Part shown: piece after piece, positions 25,780 through 38,743 of the stretch | How the letters are laid out: every line of letters begins with the position of its first letter | How positions within the stretch are numbered: position 1 is the first letter of the stretch | Source of the DNA: Lactuca virosa | Taxonomy: Eukaryota > Streptophyta > Magnoliopsida > Asterales > Asteraceae | Length of the DNA: 64,000 nucleotides | NCBI GenBank assembly: GCA_928212115.1 | Contig: CAKMRJ010005412.1 | Span: forward strand, 259,158,997-259,222,996 | Direction of reading: 5' to 3' | Program-made: the position numbers and the translations under genes | The notes under the pieces: model-generated | What the model saw: the letters and a program-made list of their open reading frames with translations, nothing else | Told to the model about the DNA's origin: nothing | The model's database searches: none

Positions 25780-28220
25780 TCATAAATATTTTTTTTTTCA
25801 CAACTAGATCTCCATCCTCAACTTTATCTTGGATGTAGTGGAATTTCCTCCTTCTATGCATTGACCATATGTGATCTCAAGGATCATTATTCAACGCGGC
25901 TGCACTTTCTCATAATATTTCTAATGGAAAATTGTTATTCAAAACAACTCCAATGTCAACTATGAAGTTTTCTAGTCCATGTACACTCCTTGGATACTTC
26001 ACTTGCACTTAATGTAATTACACTACAATTCAAAATTCATGTCCATTTAGACTATGACACAGAGTCATCCCTAAAAATTAGTTTCGCTATAGCTCTTAAT
26101 AATTATGTTATCTATTGTCTAGAAGCAACTAGTTTTTGGTCTCTTTCAATACCTCAAAATTTTCTTGATAATTGTCTAGGGATTCAGTCGCGCAAATTTC
26201 TGATACAATCTCACGATGCTAAGGGCATCTAAGACATCAAAACAAGCACAAATCATAGCATACATGATTGTTCATATATCCGAAGCATGTCGAACTCGAT
26301 TCATCATATCATTTTCATGACTAGATCAAAGGTTTTGAGATTCACTCAACTCCCGACTATGATGCATAGGAACAATCCCATTCTTATAACTTTCCATGTT
26401 GAAACCTTTCAGCACATTATTCATATATGTGCTTTGGTTGATTCCTAATAAACATTTCGATCTATACTTTTAGATCCGAAGTCCAAGTATCAATGTCGCT
26501 TCCCTTAATTCCATCACAGAAAAATAATTCTTGAACTTTTACACTTTGCAACTTAGGGACAATGTTTCCTATAAACAGTGTTGTCATCAATATGCAACAT
26601 CGGGATGACAAGGACACTCCCACTAGCTTTGACATGTACTCAAGACTCGTCTAGACTTATAGAAAGACAATACTCTTTTACTTTTCTCACTGAAGCACGG
26701 ATTCTTACTACACGATGCTTGTTCAAGCCATATACTTTTCAAGCTTACACTTTATTTGGATACTTTGTATGTTAAAATATTTCCAGGATGTGTCATACAT
26801 CCATGCAAAGTTTCTTGTTAAGGAAAATCATTTAAACATCCGTTTTACCATATCTTATAATCAGAGAAGGCAGCGATGGTAACAAATAACCAAATAGACT
26901 TTTTCTCAGCTATTGGTGAGAATGTTTCCTCGTAATCAAATTCTTGAGGCTAAGTGAAACCCTTTTCCACCATACTAGCCTTGGAAGTGTGTACATTCCT
27001 ATCCATGGTGGTTTTCATATTGAATATCTAATTGCAACCCACTGGCATAAGACTAGGCTTCTGATCAACCAATTTCAAACATGGTTATCCTTCACGGACC
27101 GAATTTCACTATCCTTAGACCTTTGTCATTAGCATTCTTAGGGTTTGCCATTGCTTCCTAATAGCTATTAGCTTTTCCAAATTGATTAGTGTTTTATCAC
27201 GAAACAACGTGTCACATTCTGCATTTAGATGGAATTCATAAAACTCAGGAGATGTACTAAATCTACTTGATTTGCGAAGAGGTAAGACAATGTCATTTGA
27301 CTTAGCTGGTATTTCAACCTCAAGTTGAGAGTGAGTGCTAACTATAGGTTCATTGTCGGTCCTATCTCGAATTTCTTCAAGGTCAACATGACTCTCGCCG
27401 ACTTCTTGATATGTATATTTTCTTTCTCTCAAGAACACTCCTATTGAGCCATAAGCACCATATTCTCATGGGTCTTTAAAAAATATATCAAAATATTTTA
27501 GTGAATATCTGACAATGTAACACTTCTTATATCTCGATTCAAGTTGGTCATTGGTTTCTCGTCTAAAGAAATATCTTACAACAACATACCTAAATGTAAG
27601 GGAGCTTTCTAAGTCCACATTTCATGAGTTGTCTGCAAACCTACTCAATTGGTTATAAGGTTCAACACATGGTCTACTATTTCAAGTGTATATTCCCCAA
27701 AAATTTAATTGGTAGCGGAGCGCGACTCATCATAAATCAAACCATATAGCATTTGAGTTTCCTTTTAGCAACACCATTACATTATGGTGTCCTTGGAGAA
27801 GCCAATTATGGAAAACATTCCATAATCTCTAAGATGATCATAGAACTCAATAATAAGGCATTCTCCTTTCATTTCAGATCAGATACCCTTTATCTACTTG
27901 CCCAATCGATTCCGTACTTTGTTCTGACACTCTTGAGCTATTCAAAATGTCAGACTTATGCTTAATCATATAAACATAATCACATATACTGAAACTATTA
28001 GTAAATATAATGTAGTAGTGTTTGTCGTCCCTTGTGGTGGATCTAAAGGGTCCACGTGAATGGTGATTAAGTCATATTGCCAACAAACAAGACTCACATA
28101 CATCATCCAAACCAAAATCGAATGATTTCAAGTCCGGTCCATTTAGAGCTTGGTGATGCGATTCTTACTTATGTGGCCAAGGTGATTATGCCACATGTGC
28201 GTTCTTATCCAAACTATTAT
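25780..28220 (-). pseudogene. Copia B pol remnants
   Basis: Recognisable pieces on the minus strand are: MWHNHLGHI (pre-integrase, near 28165-28205); NGVAKRKL (near 27755-27780), where the integrase catalytic Glu is replaced by Lys; a linker with RKSSR before RT (27115-27438); HIDDN in place of the YVDD RT box (near 26580-26600); and RRRKFHYIQDKVEDGDLV (near 25800-25860), the end of RNase H. Stops and frameshifts occur throughout, so this is an old, dead copy. Confidence 0.72.
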
Positions 28221-28865
28221 AGGAATCAATATTTAAGTTAACATTGCTATTATTAGAAACATAAACTACAATTTTATGAATCCCAATTGCAAGAAAATGT
28301 TTTAGACATAAAACCATCATCTTTATAAACTAGAATATTACCTTTCCATTATCAAAATGAAAACTAAAATTCATGTTTATACAATACATAAAATGAAATT
28401 AGGTTTCTAGACATTTCCAAAGAATAATAACAAATAACTCAATCTTTCTTAACTCCAATACCAAGCACAAGCTCAAAATCCATAATCATCAATACACGCG
28501 ACACTCATCCGTTCCAATGATTAGGTTTAGCTCTCGATGCTTAAAACTTTTTGTTTCCTATAGATCCTTCAATTCCGTACAAATGTGATTATCACATAAC
28601 GCATCGAGGATCCATGAATTGGAAGTATTATGGAGTTTAATTATTTAAGTACTTGATGTAGAGTCAAACATTTGACTTTACCATCTCCAAATACTTAGGG
28701 AAACTTATTTTCTTGTGATCTTGTCATTGAATTGATTAAAAGTTGTGTCTGTTGAATAATTGTTGCGTGGAATAGAGGAACACCAATTCCATTCCCTTGT
28801 AATGGGAAGTTTCAGCCAAAACCGTTCCTTTCCATTTGGGATTCAAACGTTTCATCTTCTTTCCG

Positions 28866-29162
28866 TCAACATTCAGAAAGATGATAACTAAAACTGGATA
28901 AAAAATCTAATTCCTTTTCAGTTTCCACGATTTGGAGAAGGCTTAAGAATCCCATCAATGTTTTCTCTATATTATTCATATGATAAATCAAGTTGAAATT
29001 ATAATAAGAACTAGTGAGAGATCCAAGCACAAGATCTATAACAAGACTCTTGTCAAGGGCAACATTGAGATTCTCGTGTTTATCTATGTATCTCTCCTTG
29101 AGAACATACAAAACCTTTTCATTAGCTCGAATGCAATTAGTGAAACATTTCACTAATTGCAT
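28866..29162 (-). pseudogene. Copia B gag fragment
   Basis: The open piece has the retrotransposon gag signature of copia elements (DLVLGSLTSSYYNFNLIYHM, then a leader of Leu/Glu-rich helix, MGFLSLLQIVETEKEL). It lacks its N-terminus, and no zinc knuckle is recognisable downstream. Confidence 0.65.
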
Positions 29163-30639
29163 TGCCTTTTAGTGAAACATTTCACTAATTGCAAATTCAT
29201 TTCATATGTTCACATGTTCACAAAAGATCCTTTGGAACATCGAGGACATAAATAATGATGCAAGAGGCATTATTTGACAAATATACATGTTTAGGGGAAT
29301 AGCAACTTCTTCAAAGTTGACGCATTATTGACTTGAGGGATATGCTTATCGAGGACATCTTTTCCCATTTTATAATCGAGGAAGATTCCATAGCAAATGA
29401 GTTATTCCCGATGGAGAACATAAGGAAGCTAGATTTTGAAGGTATACGAGGAGGTGGGATAGGATTTCCATCTAACCTAAGAGAGAAAGTTTAAAGAAGT
29501 CGATTCAATCCTTGATTATTAACCCAATTTTAAATTAAGGCTAGGTTCCATATTTTCGATTCTTAATATGAAGAGGGATGACATAATCACATCACAAATC
29601 TATTTTAGGTAGGTAAAACACTTTACCAATTTCAATCACAATGAAACTCCTAGATCTCTTGAGATTCATTGAACTATCAATGACGTGTTAATCTCGGATT
29701 GTGCTCTTACATTTGTGGCTGGGATGCCGAGAATCACAAACAATATGTAAATAATCATGCAAACCCGCGTGACACCCTCGTTCTCATCTTTTTTTTTATC
29801 TTACATTGATGTGAAAGTTAACCACATATGCTCCATCGATAATTATAAAATCGATTTGTCTCGTCATTTATACTTTGTAGTCCTAAGTTAGTGTGACGGT
29901 TAACCACACACGCTCGACTAACAACTCGTAAAGAAACGATGTGAGTTTTCATGGATTAGCATACAAACTCACATTTTTCTTAAGTAACTATGGTGGGATT
30001 TTTTGTGTTCTAGTACTTTATGTTATACCTTTAACAAGATTTGCATCCTATCAGAACCCTTTCGGCTAACGACAATCCACCACACAAAGAAGCGGTGAGT
30101 GAAAATGACACCAATTCAACTGTCATTTTATAATCGTTTCCTTATACCTCTCTTATAACATGACTTCATGAATGAGACCTAGTCTTGGTTTGACTGACAA
30201 ATTATTATTCTTTTACACGTTTTAAGAATACAAGGTTTAAACTTTTTAACTTTTTAATTAATTAATATTTAAACCGTTTAAGATTTAATAATTATCTTTA
30301 ATTAAACTTTTAATTAATTAAAATTAAATCTTTTAAGAGTTAAACAGTTATCTTAATTAAATTTTTAATTAAATAATATTAATCCTTATCTATCTTCCTT
30401 ACATTTTGAAATTTTAGGGTTTATGAAAATTACCTAGCTTAAATGTTCAAGTTTTAGGCAACTAAAATAACCATTAAAAATCTAGGATTTATCCCTACCA
30501 TTTTCGAAAAAAGGCAAGAAGTAAGGAAAAATAACAAAACCCTAGCAAGCATGCAAATTTCGATTAACAGGTTTATTCTTGGTTTTTCAGTTTTTTTTTC
30601 CAGTTTTTCACCAATACGCATAAAATAGAAAAATCCTAG

Positions 30640-30651
30640 GCTCTGATACCA
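30640..30651 (-). other. Primer-binding site of copia B
   Basis: Minus strand TGGTATCAGAGC, four bases inside the LTR at 30656. Confidence 0.85.
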
Positions 30652-30655
30652 CTAA

Positions 30656-31480
30656 TGAGTTTTCTGGGTTACAATAAACATAAAAACAATGCATCGGAAT
30701 TCATGAAACAATTTTATGGGCACATGCAACCTATAGATCTATGGTATTTTCTCATTATAACAACATACCATGAACAAACCGATATAATATACCAATATGA
30801 AAGACCAAATCATAATAGTAACATATATTTTAGTATAACTGAATATACTAACTCATTTGATCTTCAATAGCTCATGGAAAGCAAGCGCCAAAAGTATGAA
30901 CGCCTCTAATGGCTTACACCCAATACCCTAGGACCCTAGAAATTGAAAGAAAAAAGGATGAAAGAAGTGAAATCCGGATTTCATCTGCCTGGAATCATTA
31001 GCAACGAAAATAAGATGCATAAGGGTCCTATTTATAGCTAGTGGATCACAAGGATAAACCCGTATTTGAATAATTAAATATTAGATTTAATATATTCAAG
31101 ACAGTTATCCTTATGAGTTATAGGATGCTTCCAGAAACCCTAAAAACTCTTCCAAAACCATCCATACCATGGAGGGTTATAGAATTGCCTTCCTTGCTCG
31201 ATTAGTAAACAATTCTAATTCAGCCATTGCACCTTTAATTAATTCCAATTACTCCTGAATTACTTCTGATTAATAATTAATTAATTCCAACTATTTCTAA
31301 TTAATTTATTAATCATATAATGAATTAACAAATTATTTTATCTCTCTTATAAAGTCATTTCTAGCTATTTCTAGTTATTGAGGGAAACCCAAAAAGGACT
31401 TTACTTTTATTCCATAAAGTTAAACCAATTTAGTTATGACTTAACCAATTTAGTTATGACATTGAACACCTATTCCAACA
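30656..31480 (-). repeat. 5' LTR of copia B
   Basis: On the minus strand it runs from TGTTGGAATAGGTGTTC to ACTCA, 825 bp. A TATA box (minus TATAAATA) lies at 31029-31036, in a sensible mid-LTR position. Confidence 0.75.
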
Positions 31481-33295
31481 TCTCTATCTCATTCTTAAAG
31501 GAATCATCTTTTTGTTCCTCTCTTACTCTTTCTCTATACATGTCTTATGGATATGCTAACTCTTTTTCTCATCAAGATATCTTCTAGTACTCATCTAATA
31601 CTTAACTCATTAAGTAATAATCCAATTCTTCTTCTCATATCTCTTAGGTATTCTACATAATACCATTTATTTCTACACACATAGACGCTCATCTATATGA
31701 TTATAATACATATAATAATATTCTATCTCTTTCTACCATCTATTAGGTATTTAACAAGTACCTTTCCCATATAACCATAAATTATCCAAGTATACGTACA
31801 TGCTATGATACATGTTTCTAAACATATACCTCATACATACTTTAAATATACGTACATGCTCTGTTACATGATTTAGAATGTATATTCATACTCTATCTTC
31901 ATTTAATAACTTAATGGCATTCACTTAGTGCCTCAAGATCCAATTATATATATATATATATATATAAGATTATAAACATATAATCATAATCTAAAGACAG
32001 AGTGAGAGCTATAACTCGCCTTATTAGTTAATGAAGGCTAACTACCATTTTTCTTCAATTCTTCCCTTTAATGCATCTTTGCTCCATCCTCTTTGCTCTT
32101 AGGCCTATTCATACACATAACCAAGTTTCTTAAAACTTGTCTTAGCCTATTAAGAGCTTAATGACTTTTTATGTTAAAGTGACCACTTAATGGATCAATA
32201 CCTTAACTTCTCAATTTATACCTCTTATCTACTCTAACCAATGAATTAAGCATCCCATTCTATCTAATTCATTACAATCTAATTTAATGCATCAATTCAC
32301 CTCTCATTAGTTAGGGTTTCAAGCCTTAACTTCACATATATGGATTTCACCATGGAAATCACATACAAAACTTGTTCAAAGCTTCTAAACACTCTCAATA
32401 ACATCATATACAAGATATAGGTTGATCAAACCAATCATTCTCACCAATCTAACACATTCAACATTAAAGCTTAAAGCTTAAGAAAAATGGAGAAATCATT
32501 ACCTTAGTAGTGTAACGATGTTAAATCATTGTTAAGCTTCATTTGTGGCTCATCCAATATCTTTCTCATCCTTAAAATTTACCTCCCATCTGCTTTCCCC
32601 AACTACGAGGTGTTTTTGGGTCAAAATAAGGTTTAATAGGTTTAAAAATCTATTCCGGCAGCATGACCACACCGTGGTGTCCTTGTTATGTCGTGGTGAC
32701 AATATTTCACAGATTCCAACCTTAAGACATTTTCTTCCAATCTTTAAACAATCATAACTTCTTCGATTCAAACCCGTTTTCAGTGATCTTTATATCCACG
32801 GAAGGTATTGACATGATCTATAATTATATCTAATTACTTTTGGCTTAATTCATACGTAACATATCCATTAAGCTATGCAAAAAGTTTAAAATGCCAATTT
32901 TGTCTCATTTTCTAAGGCATCTTCAAAGATGAATATGTTCTTCACCTCATCTCTGTTTTCCACGAATATTATATCCACACGAAGGTGGGGATGAGTTCTA
33001 CAACTCCATCAAGTCACTTCTACTGACTTATTATGGGTCTTAATATATTAAGTCACAAACTTGGTCCAAAAGCATAAAATTTCCTATTTAACCCTTTTGA
33101 CCAAAATACATCTTCTAGTGCATTTCTTCTCTTGAACTTACTTATCTAATCTGTTCTAAGCGACTTAAACTTGTTTTGGGTATTTTCTTAAAGTCACAAC
33201 TTCACAAACTTACTAAATTTCTCTAAATGATAATTTTGTCCTTTTAGCCAATATTTGACTAAAAGTCAAATCCCTATAAATTTCAGGTTCTTACA
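31481..33295 (-). repeat. LTR C (gypsy-type), probably interrupted by copia B
   Basis: The right end reads TGTAAGAACCTGAAATT on the minus strand, a typical LTR start. The body has no coding frame, a short (TA)n at 31946-31968 and a CACC-GTGGTG type dyad near 32668-32698. The left end is the copia B LTR, so copia B may have inserted in LTR C; its other half is not seen. Confidence 0.5.
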
Positions 33296-34050
33296 ATATC
33301 GATTTCATTTTGTTAGAAAAAAGTAACTTCTCGAGAAATAAATAACCACATGATTAACGCATATGCATATCCATTTCATTTTGTCTGAAAAGCAAATTCG
33401 TGAGAAGGCACATTTTGCTTGTGTTTTTTTGGACTCGGATATTTTTACGAATTAAAAATTAACTTTATTTTTTTTATTACTAAAAAGGCATTTACATTTT
33501 TATATTATTTTCGATTTGACAATTTTAATAGATTTTCAAGCAAACTTTAGATTTACGTATATTTTTTTTTTGAAAAACTCACATTTATAGTTGCTCGAAG
33601 ATTATAGTAGGTGAAGAACAACAATCTAGGTTGGTTTGGTATCTTCACTTGCTACAATCTTCGAACATCATGTAAAAGATTTTGATATGTATTTTGCCAA
33701 CAATAAATCTGACATGTGATTTTTTTATGCATTTTTGCAACAAGAATCTTGCAAATAGATTTCGATATACATTTTGTCAACAAGAACCGAACATACAAAT
33801 TATAATGCATTTTGCCAACAAGAATCATATAAATAGATTTTGATGTATATTTTGCAAACAATAAGTAAACATGAATTATTATGTATTTTTCCAACAAGAA
33901 TCGGAAATGCGAATTATTTAGCATTTTGCTAAGTTGTCTACAATATTAAGCCAACTTAGACTATTATTTCTCACCCACTACACCAACATTTGATATGTAT
34001 TTTGTTAACAAGAAGTGGACACGAAAATATCAAATATATTCTTCATATTT
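33296..34050. repeat. AT-rich intergenic with degenerate tandem motif
   Basis: No gene is visible. From 33660 to 33930 a motif around 'gcattttgccaacaagaat' recurs about six times at 45-65 bp spacing. The rest is poly-T rich. Confidence 0.6.
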
Positions 34051-34076
34051 TATTCTTGTAACTATCAAGAACACCA

Positions 34077-34508
34077 TAAATATTAGCCACATAAAATTAG
34101 ATGTCAAAAGTGTACAACCAAAAGAAAGAACATTGGCGGAGAAAAACCAAAAATGTTGTGACTATAATGTGAAAGTTTCCAAAGTTGGAAAAATATGGTG
34201 GCAAAAGTCTAAAGGAGGTTTTTTTGTGTTTTTTATGTCAAAATATAAAAGTTTGAACTGCAAGGTTGAAAAGTGTCAAAGTCACTAAAAATTTATGGCA
34301 AAAACATCAAAATATAAAAGATTTAACTGCAAGGACGAAAAGTGTCAAAGTCACTAAAGATTTGTGGCAAAAATCTAAAGGCACAAAAACTTAATCAAAA
34401 CTTAAAAATGTAAAAGTTTTCACTTCAAGGACTAAAAATGTCAAATTCATCAAACATTTGTGGCAAAAACCTAAAGCAAAAAGATTACTATTCATAAGGT
34501 CCCTTGGA

Positions 34509-34511
<3 letters not shown>
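34077..34511. repeat. Dispersed repeat ending in (TA)n, first copy
   Basis: It matches 36966-37707 (and the repeated contig copy 42690-43417). Both copies end with TTCATAAGGTCCCTTGGA and then run into (TA)n. This copy lacks about 250-300 bp present near 36995-37290. No inverted repeat and no coding frame were found. Confidence 0.75.

Positions 34512-34600
<89 letters not shown>
34512..34600. repeat. (TA)n microsatellite
   Basis: Near-perfect TA tract of about 90 bp, with element sequence starting on both sides. Confidence 0.95.
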
Positions 34601-34603
<3 letters not shown>

Positions 34604-36326
34604 CTTAGGTTATTCTATTCAAACTAAGTATTGTGTTATTGTATGCATAATTATGGACCAATCATTTTACTTAATTTTGGAAAGTGAATAATACATATTA
34701 TTAAATTAAATATAATTAAAAACTACCAACTAATTTCATTCTAAGGGTATTTTAGTCAATTAACATAAATTTAAAAAAGGAAAATTACATATTTTAAGGA
34801 AAATAGATTCTATTAATTTTAAAGATCGGATTGTATGGATGATAATTCTCCTAATTCGAAAATTTTGACGGAATATGTTTATCAATATATTGAAAAATAA
34901 CAAATATGGTTGAATCATACAAGAATTACACATTCTGACATAATATATATTTTGATTTAATGAACTTCTTGTAGAATGACAAATTATTGAACAATCAATT
35001 GAATAATAAAAACAAAAAATGCATTATTTCTTATAGAATACGAATAACAATTGTTAAGAATTACATTTATTGTTAAAGAATAAAACTACAAAAAATTTCA
35101 AAACGCTTAAGAAAACATCAAAATGTAACAACGACACTAATACATTATAAAAGAATAATGTTGATTAGAATCACTTTCAATTTTGTGGTCCGTTCTTCAA
35201 GCATCAACTTCTGTGATTCCAACAAAATTGGAATTCGTCATTCCATTCCAACATAATTGATAACTATTTGGAATTTGTGATTCCAACAGAATTGGAATTT
35301 GTGATTCCAGCAGATCATGAGGAGAAATTTGTGATACCAAGTTTAATTCTAAACAAAACCACACTCAAACATTTCATCTGTTTGTCCTTCCTATCTACTG
35401 AACACTCAACCAAGATTAACACTCAAACTCATTCATTCCTTAAAAAAAAGCTGTGATTGAATCGTCAATACACATATGCATTCGTTCCCAGTCAAGAACA
35501 CAAGAAACAAACACCCATGAATTCCCCTGTCAAATACCAAAACCCAAACAAACCATGAGTTATGTTCAAACAATCAAACCCATATCCCTTTCATTATCAT
35601 CAATTTTTCCAGGAAAACCCAAACACAAATTCTTTCCTTTGATTTCTATCAAGCAATCAAACAAAAACAAAAAGAAGAAAAAGAATTTTCTTGTACCTGT
35701 TGGCACAGTTCACTGGAGAAGAAGAAGCAGCGATCCACGAGCACCACAGAACCACCCTTGTGACTGCTTCCCACCAAGTTCATCTTCTCGAGCAGACAAA
35801 GACAGAGGACCGAAGTCCTTTCTCCCCCTTCGTGAGTGGATACCGATCGAACCAGAAAAAAAAAGAGATCGCCGACGCAGCCCTTCCTGCCGGCTATCCC
35901 TCCCTCGGCGGAGCTGCTTCGCCAACTCCGATACCCCACCTCGGTTTGCATCTTTAATTTGGTTTCTTCCCCGATCAACTGAAGACGAAGACCTCGACTT
36001 CTTCCCAGCCTTTTCCCTTTGGCCTCGTCGACCTGGAGACTTTACTCCCTCTCTCGTAATCTGCAACCACCGCCCTCCCTTTTCCCTCACCGGTGAGTGA
36101 TGTATTTGTAGTCCATTCTAATTTTGCAGGAGGAGGGGAACGAGATTAAAATTGGAGAGATTAAGTCAATACCATGATTATAGGGATTAATTTTGGAAGT
36201 TACTAAACAAATTACTAAATTACCCTTATTTATTTATTTAATTATTTAATTTTTTGTTTAATTTTGATTGGCCCACATTTATGTATACAATAACACAATA
36301 CTTACTTTAAACAAATGAACCTAGCT
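34601..36326. mobile_element. TIR element with about 70-bp inverted ends and foreign cargo
   Basis: The left end (34601-34670) and the reverse complement of the right end (36263-36326) match imperfectly. Both include AAGTATTGTGTTATTGTAT and a (T/C)AGGTT terminus. The inside is not a fold-back: 34700-35160 is AT-rich, 35200-35340 repeats 'ttggaatttgtgattccaa', and 35450-36130 is C-rich, exon- or UTR-like sequence ending in a good splice donor (GTGAGT, 36093-36098). No transposase was found. It looks like a non-autonomous element that captured genomic sequence. Confidence 0.6.
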
Positions 36327-36333
36327 CTCTCTC

Positions 36334-36417
<84 letters not shown>
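36327..36417. repeat. (CT)n then (TA)n microsatellite
   Basis: A CT tract passes directly into TA repeats between two TIR elements. Confidence 0.95.
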
Positions 36418-36419
<2 letters not shown>

Positions 36420-36851
36420 CTAGGTTATAATGTGGATGAACAACTATTGTGCGGACGTGTGGACAATGCTATTTTATGAGAATTATTAATAAGTAGGTTG
36501 TTTAGTAATTTGACTACGTTCAATCTTATACAACTATCGTCATTTTCATGTATTCTCACCAATTCTTATTCATTTTTGTTCCTACACATCGTTTTTCCCC
36601 CATTTTCATTCTTAAAGATACAAACTCAATAAAACAATCTAATAACATTATGACATAATATGAAATAATAAAAAAAAGTCTATAATAACCATATAGACGA
36701 TTTAATTAGTGAGAATGTGTGAGAATGACAATAGTTATGTAAAATTGAACGTATTTATATTATTAAACAACATATTTTCTTTGTCATTCTCACAGAATAA
36801 CACTGTCCACACGTCCGCACAATAAATGTCAATCCACATTTGAACCTAACT
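36418..36851. mobile_element. Fold-back MITE 2 in (TA)n
   Basis: The left arm starts AGCTAGGTTATAATGTGGAT; the right arm is its inverted form, ending ACATTTGAACCTAACT. Both arms share the inverted core TTGTGCGGACGTGTGGACA. Arms extend about 130 bp, with a short loop. (TA)n flanks the left end and (CT)n/(TA)n the right. There is no ORF. Confidence 0.8.
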
Positions 36852-36884
36852 CTCTCTTTCTTTCTCTCTCTCTCTCTCTCTCTC

Positions 36885-36947
<63 letters not shown>
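36852..36947. repeat. (CT)n then (TA)n microsatellite
   Basis: Same CT-to-TA transition as at 36327-36417. Confidence 0.9.
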
Positions 36948-36952
<5 letters not shown>

Positions 36953-37703
36953 ATAACTATCTAGAAACACCATAAATATTAGCCGCATGAAAAAAAAAGA
37001 ATTATGAGTCAAATTACAAAAGTTGATCTAAACGTGAGGATTTTTCGAACAATAAAAGTTGGATTTTTTTTTTTTGAAAATAATTATATAAAACGAAGAT
37101 TACCAGTAAACCTGTTAAAAAATCAATATATAAACCAAATTATGATTTAATAATAACTAGAAAAGGACACGCGACTCCGTCGCTTTTGAACTATGTCATA
37201 GAAGTTAAATATCGACAAACTTTAAAAGATGTATTGAAAGTGTAAATCGCCACAAATAAGGGGAGAAAACCGACCCCCCTAAAATAGATGTCAAAAGTGT
37301 ACAACCAAAAGAAAGAACATTGATGGAGAAAAACCAAAAATGTTGTGGCTATAATGTGAAAGTTGCCAAAGTTGGAAAAATATGGTGACAAAAGTCTAAA
37401 GGAGATTTTTTTTGTGTTTTTTATGTCAAAATATAAATTTAATATTAAAATTTTAATAAGGTAAAAGTCAAATCAAGTCACTAAAAATTTATGGCAAAAA
37501 CATCAAAATATAAAAGATTTGACTGCAAGGACAAAAAGTGTCAAACACTAAAGATTTGTGGCAAAAATCTAAAGGCTCAAAAACTTAATTAAAACTTAAA
37601 AATGTAAAAGTTTTCACTTCGAGGACTAAAAATGTCAAATTCATCAAACATTTGTGGCAAAAACCTAAAGCAAAAAAAGATTACTATTCATAAGGTCCCT
37701 TGG

Positions 37704-37707
<4 letters not shown>
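36948..37707. repeat. Dispersed repeat bounded by (TA)n, longer copy
   Basis: This non-coding unit of about 760 bp lies between two TA tracts. It is homologous to 34077-34511 and ends at the same junction. It is not an inverted repeat. Confidence 0.7.

Positions 37708-37775
<68 letters not shown>
37708..37775. repeat. (TA)n microsatellite
   Basis: TA tract between repeat unit and fold-back MITE 4. Confidence 0.95.
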
Positions 37776-37778
<3 letters not shown>

Positions 37779-38145
37779 GAAAAAGTTCAATAGAGAACTA
37801 TAATTATTGGTTTTTCAAGGAACCAAATCTTTTTATTCAATTTCTAGAGCTTATTCTTTATCGAAAAAAAAAATCTAAAAATATCTAAATTCATATATTA
37901 ACATTGTGAATGTGAAAAATATTTTTCGGATTCACCGTGTGAATCCGAATTCACATTGTGAATTTTCAAAGATTCACATTGTGAATTTGACGTAAAAAAA
38001 AATTGAATTTGATATCATTGGAAAAAGGATAAAAAGTTATTAATTTCTGTATTTTTAGTTCTTTTTTTATAAAAAATAAGTTCTAAAAGTTGAAAAAAAG
38101 ATTGGTTCCTTGGTCCTTGGTTAATTATGGTTCTCTATGAAACTC

Positions 38146-38150
<5 letters not shown>
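37776..38150. mobile_element. Fold-back MITE 4 in (TA)n
   Basis: The arms are inverted copies: AGGGAAAAAGTTCAATAGAG on the left; the right end reads CTCTATGAAACTCACCCT. Both contain inverted forms of AAGGAACCAATC. The centre has 'attcacattgtgaat' dyads (37930-37990). (TA)n lies directly on both sides. Confidence 0.8.
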
Positions 38151-38220
<70 letters not shown>

Positions 38221-38260
38221 ATATAATATATATATTATATATATAATATTATATATATAT
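38151..38260. repeat. (TA)n microsatellite, imperfect
   Basis: TA tract with TAATAT variants, between MITE 4 and MITE 5. Confidence 0.95.
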
Positions 38261-38574
38261 AGGTTCTATGGAAAACAAAAAACCCTAAAAATCATTAAAA
38301 TGCATAAAAAAAATACTTAGAGATTACAAAACTTTTTTTTGAATTTTTTTATCAAAAAATCGCAACTTTTAGGTCAAAATCGCTGAAAAAAATTTTTGAA
38401 AAAAAAATTATTTTTACAAAAAAAAAAAAATGATTTTTTTTTTCAGCGAAATTGTAAAAAATGCTGCGATTTTTTGATAAAAAAATTCAAAAAAAATTTT
38501 TGTGATGTCTTGATATTTTTTTATGTATTTTTATGATTTTTAAAGTTTTTTTTTGTTTTCAAATAACCCTACCT
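38261..38574. mobile_element. Fold-back MITE 5 in (TA)n
   Basis: Left AGGTTCTATGGAAAACAAAA; right end GTTTTCAAATAACCCTACCT, its inverted form. The arms continue through AAAAATCATTAAAATGCAT-like sequence to a poly-A/T centre containing the inverted pair 'atcgctgaaaaaa' and 'ttttttcagcga'. Confidence 0.8.
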
Positions 38575-38703
38575 ATATATAGGCTACCCAGAATCTATAT
38601 GGGCTTAGGCATGCCCAAATGATGTTCAGCGGTCTCTACCCAAAGTAGCTATATATATATATTTAATATATATATATATATAGATATCTATATATATATA
38701 TAT

Positions 38704-38743
<40 letters not shown>

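Larger units (their letters stand above)
25760..30651 (-). mobile_element. Decayed Ty1/copia retrotransposon (copia B), internal region
   Basis: Minus-strand order: PBS (30640-30651), about 1.4 kb leader with AT-rich blocks (29200-30640), gag, GAG-pre-integrase, integrase, RT and the RNase H C-terminus, which stops at LTR D. The 3' LTR is missing. The leader shares long stretches with 54449-55100, so a relative (copia E) lies there. Confidence 0.78.

Noticed and set aside
34458..34691. Open frame of repeated Tyr-Ile over (TA)n (also near 37700, 43365 and 44322)
   Set aside because: It is a translation of TA microsatellite; no gene evidence.
35453..36100. 215-codon open frame
   Set aside because: Low-complexity basic and Ser/Arg-rich translation, overlapping frames open on both strands, no domain; treated as captured non-coding or UTR sequence.
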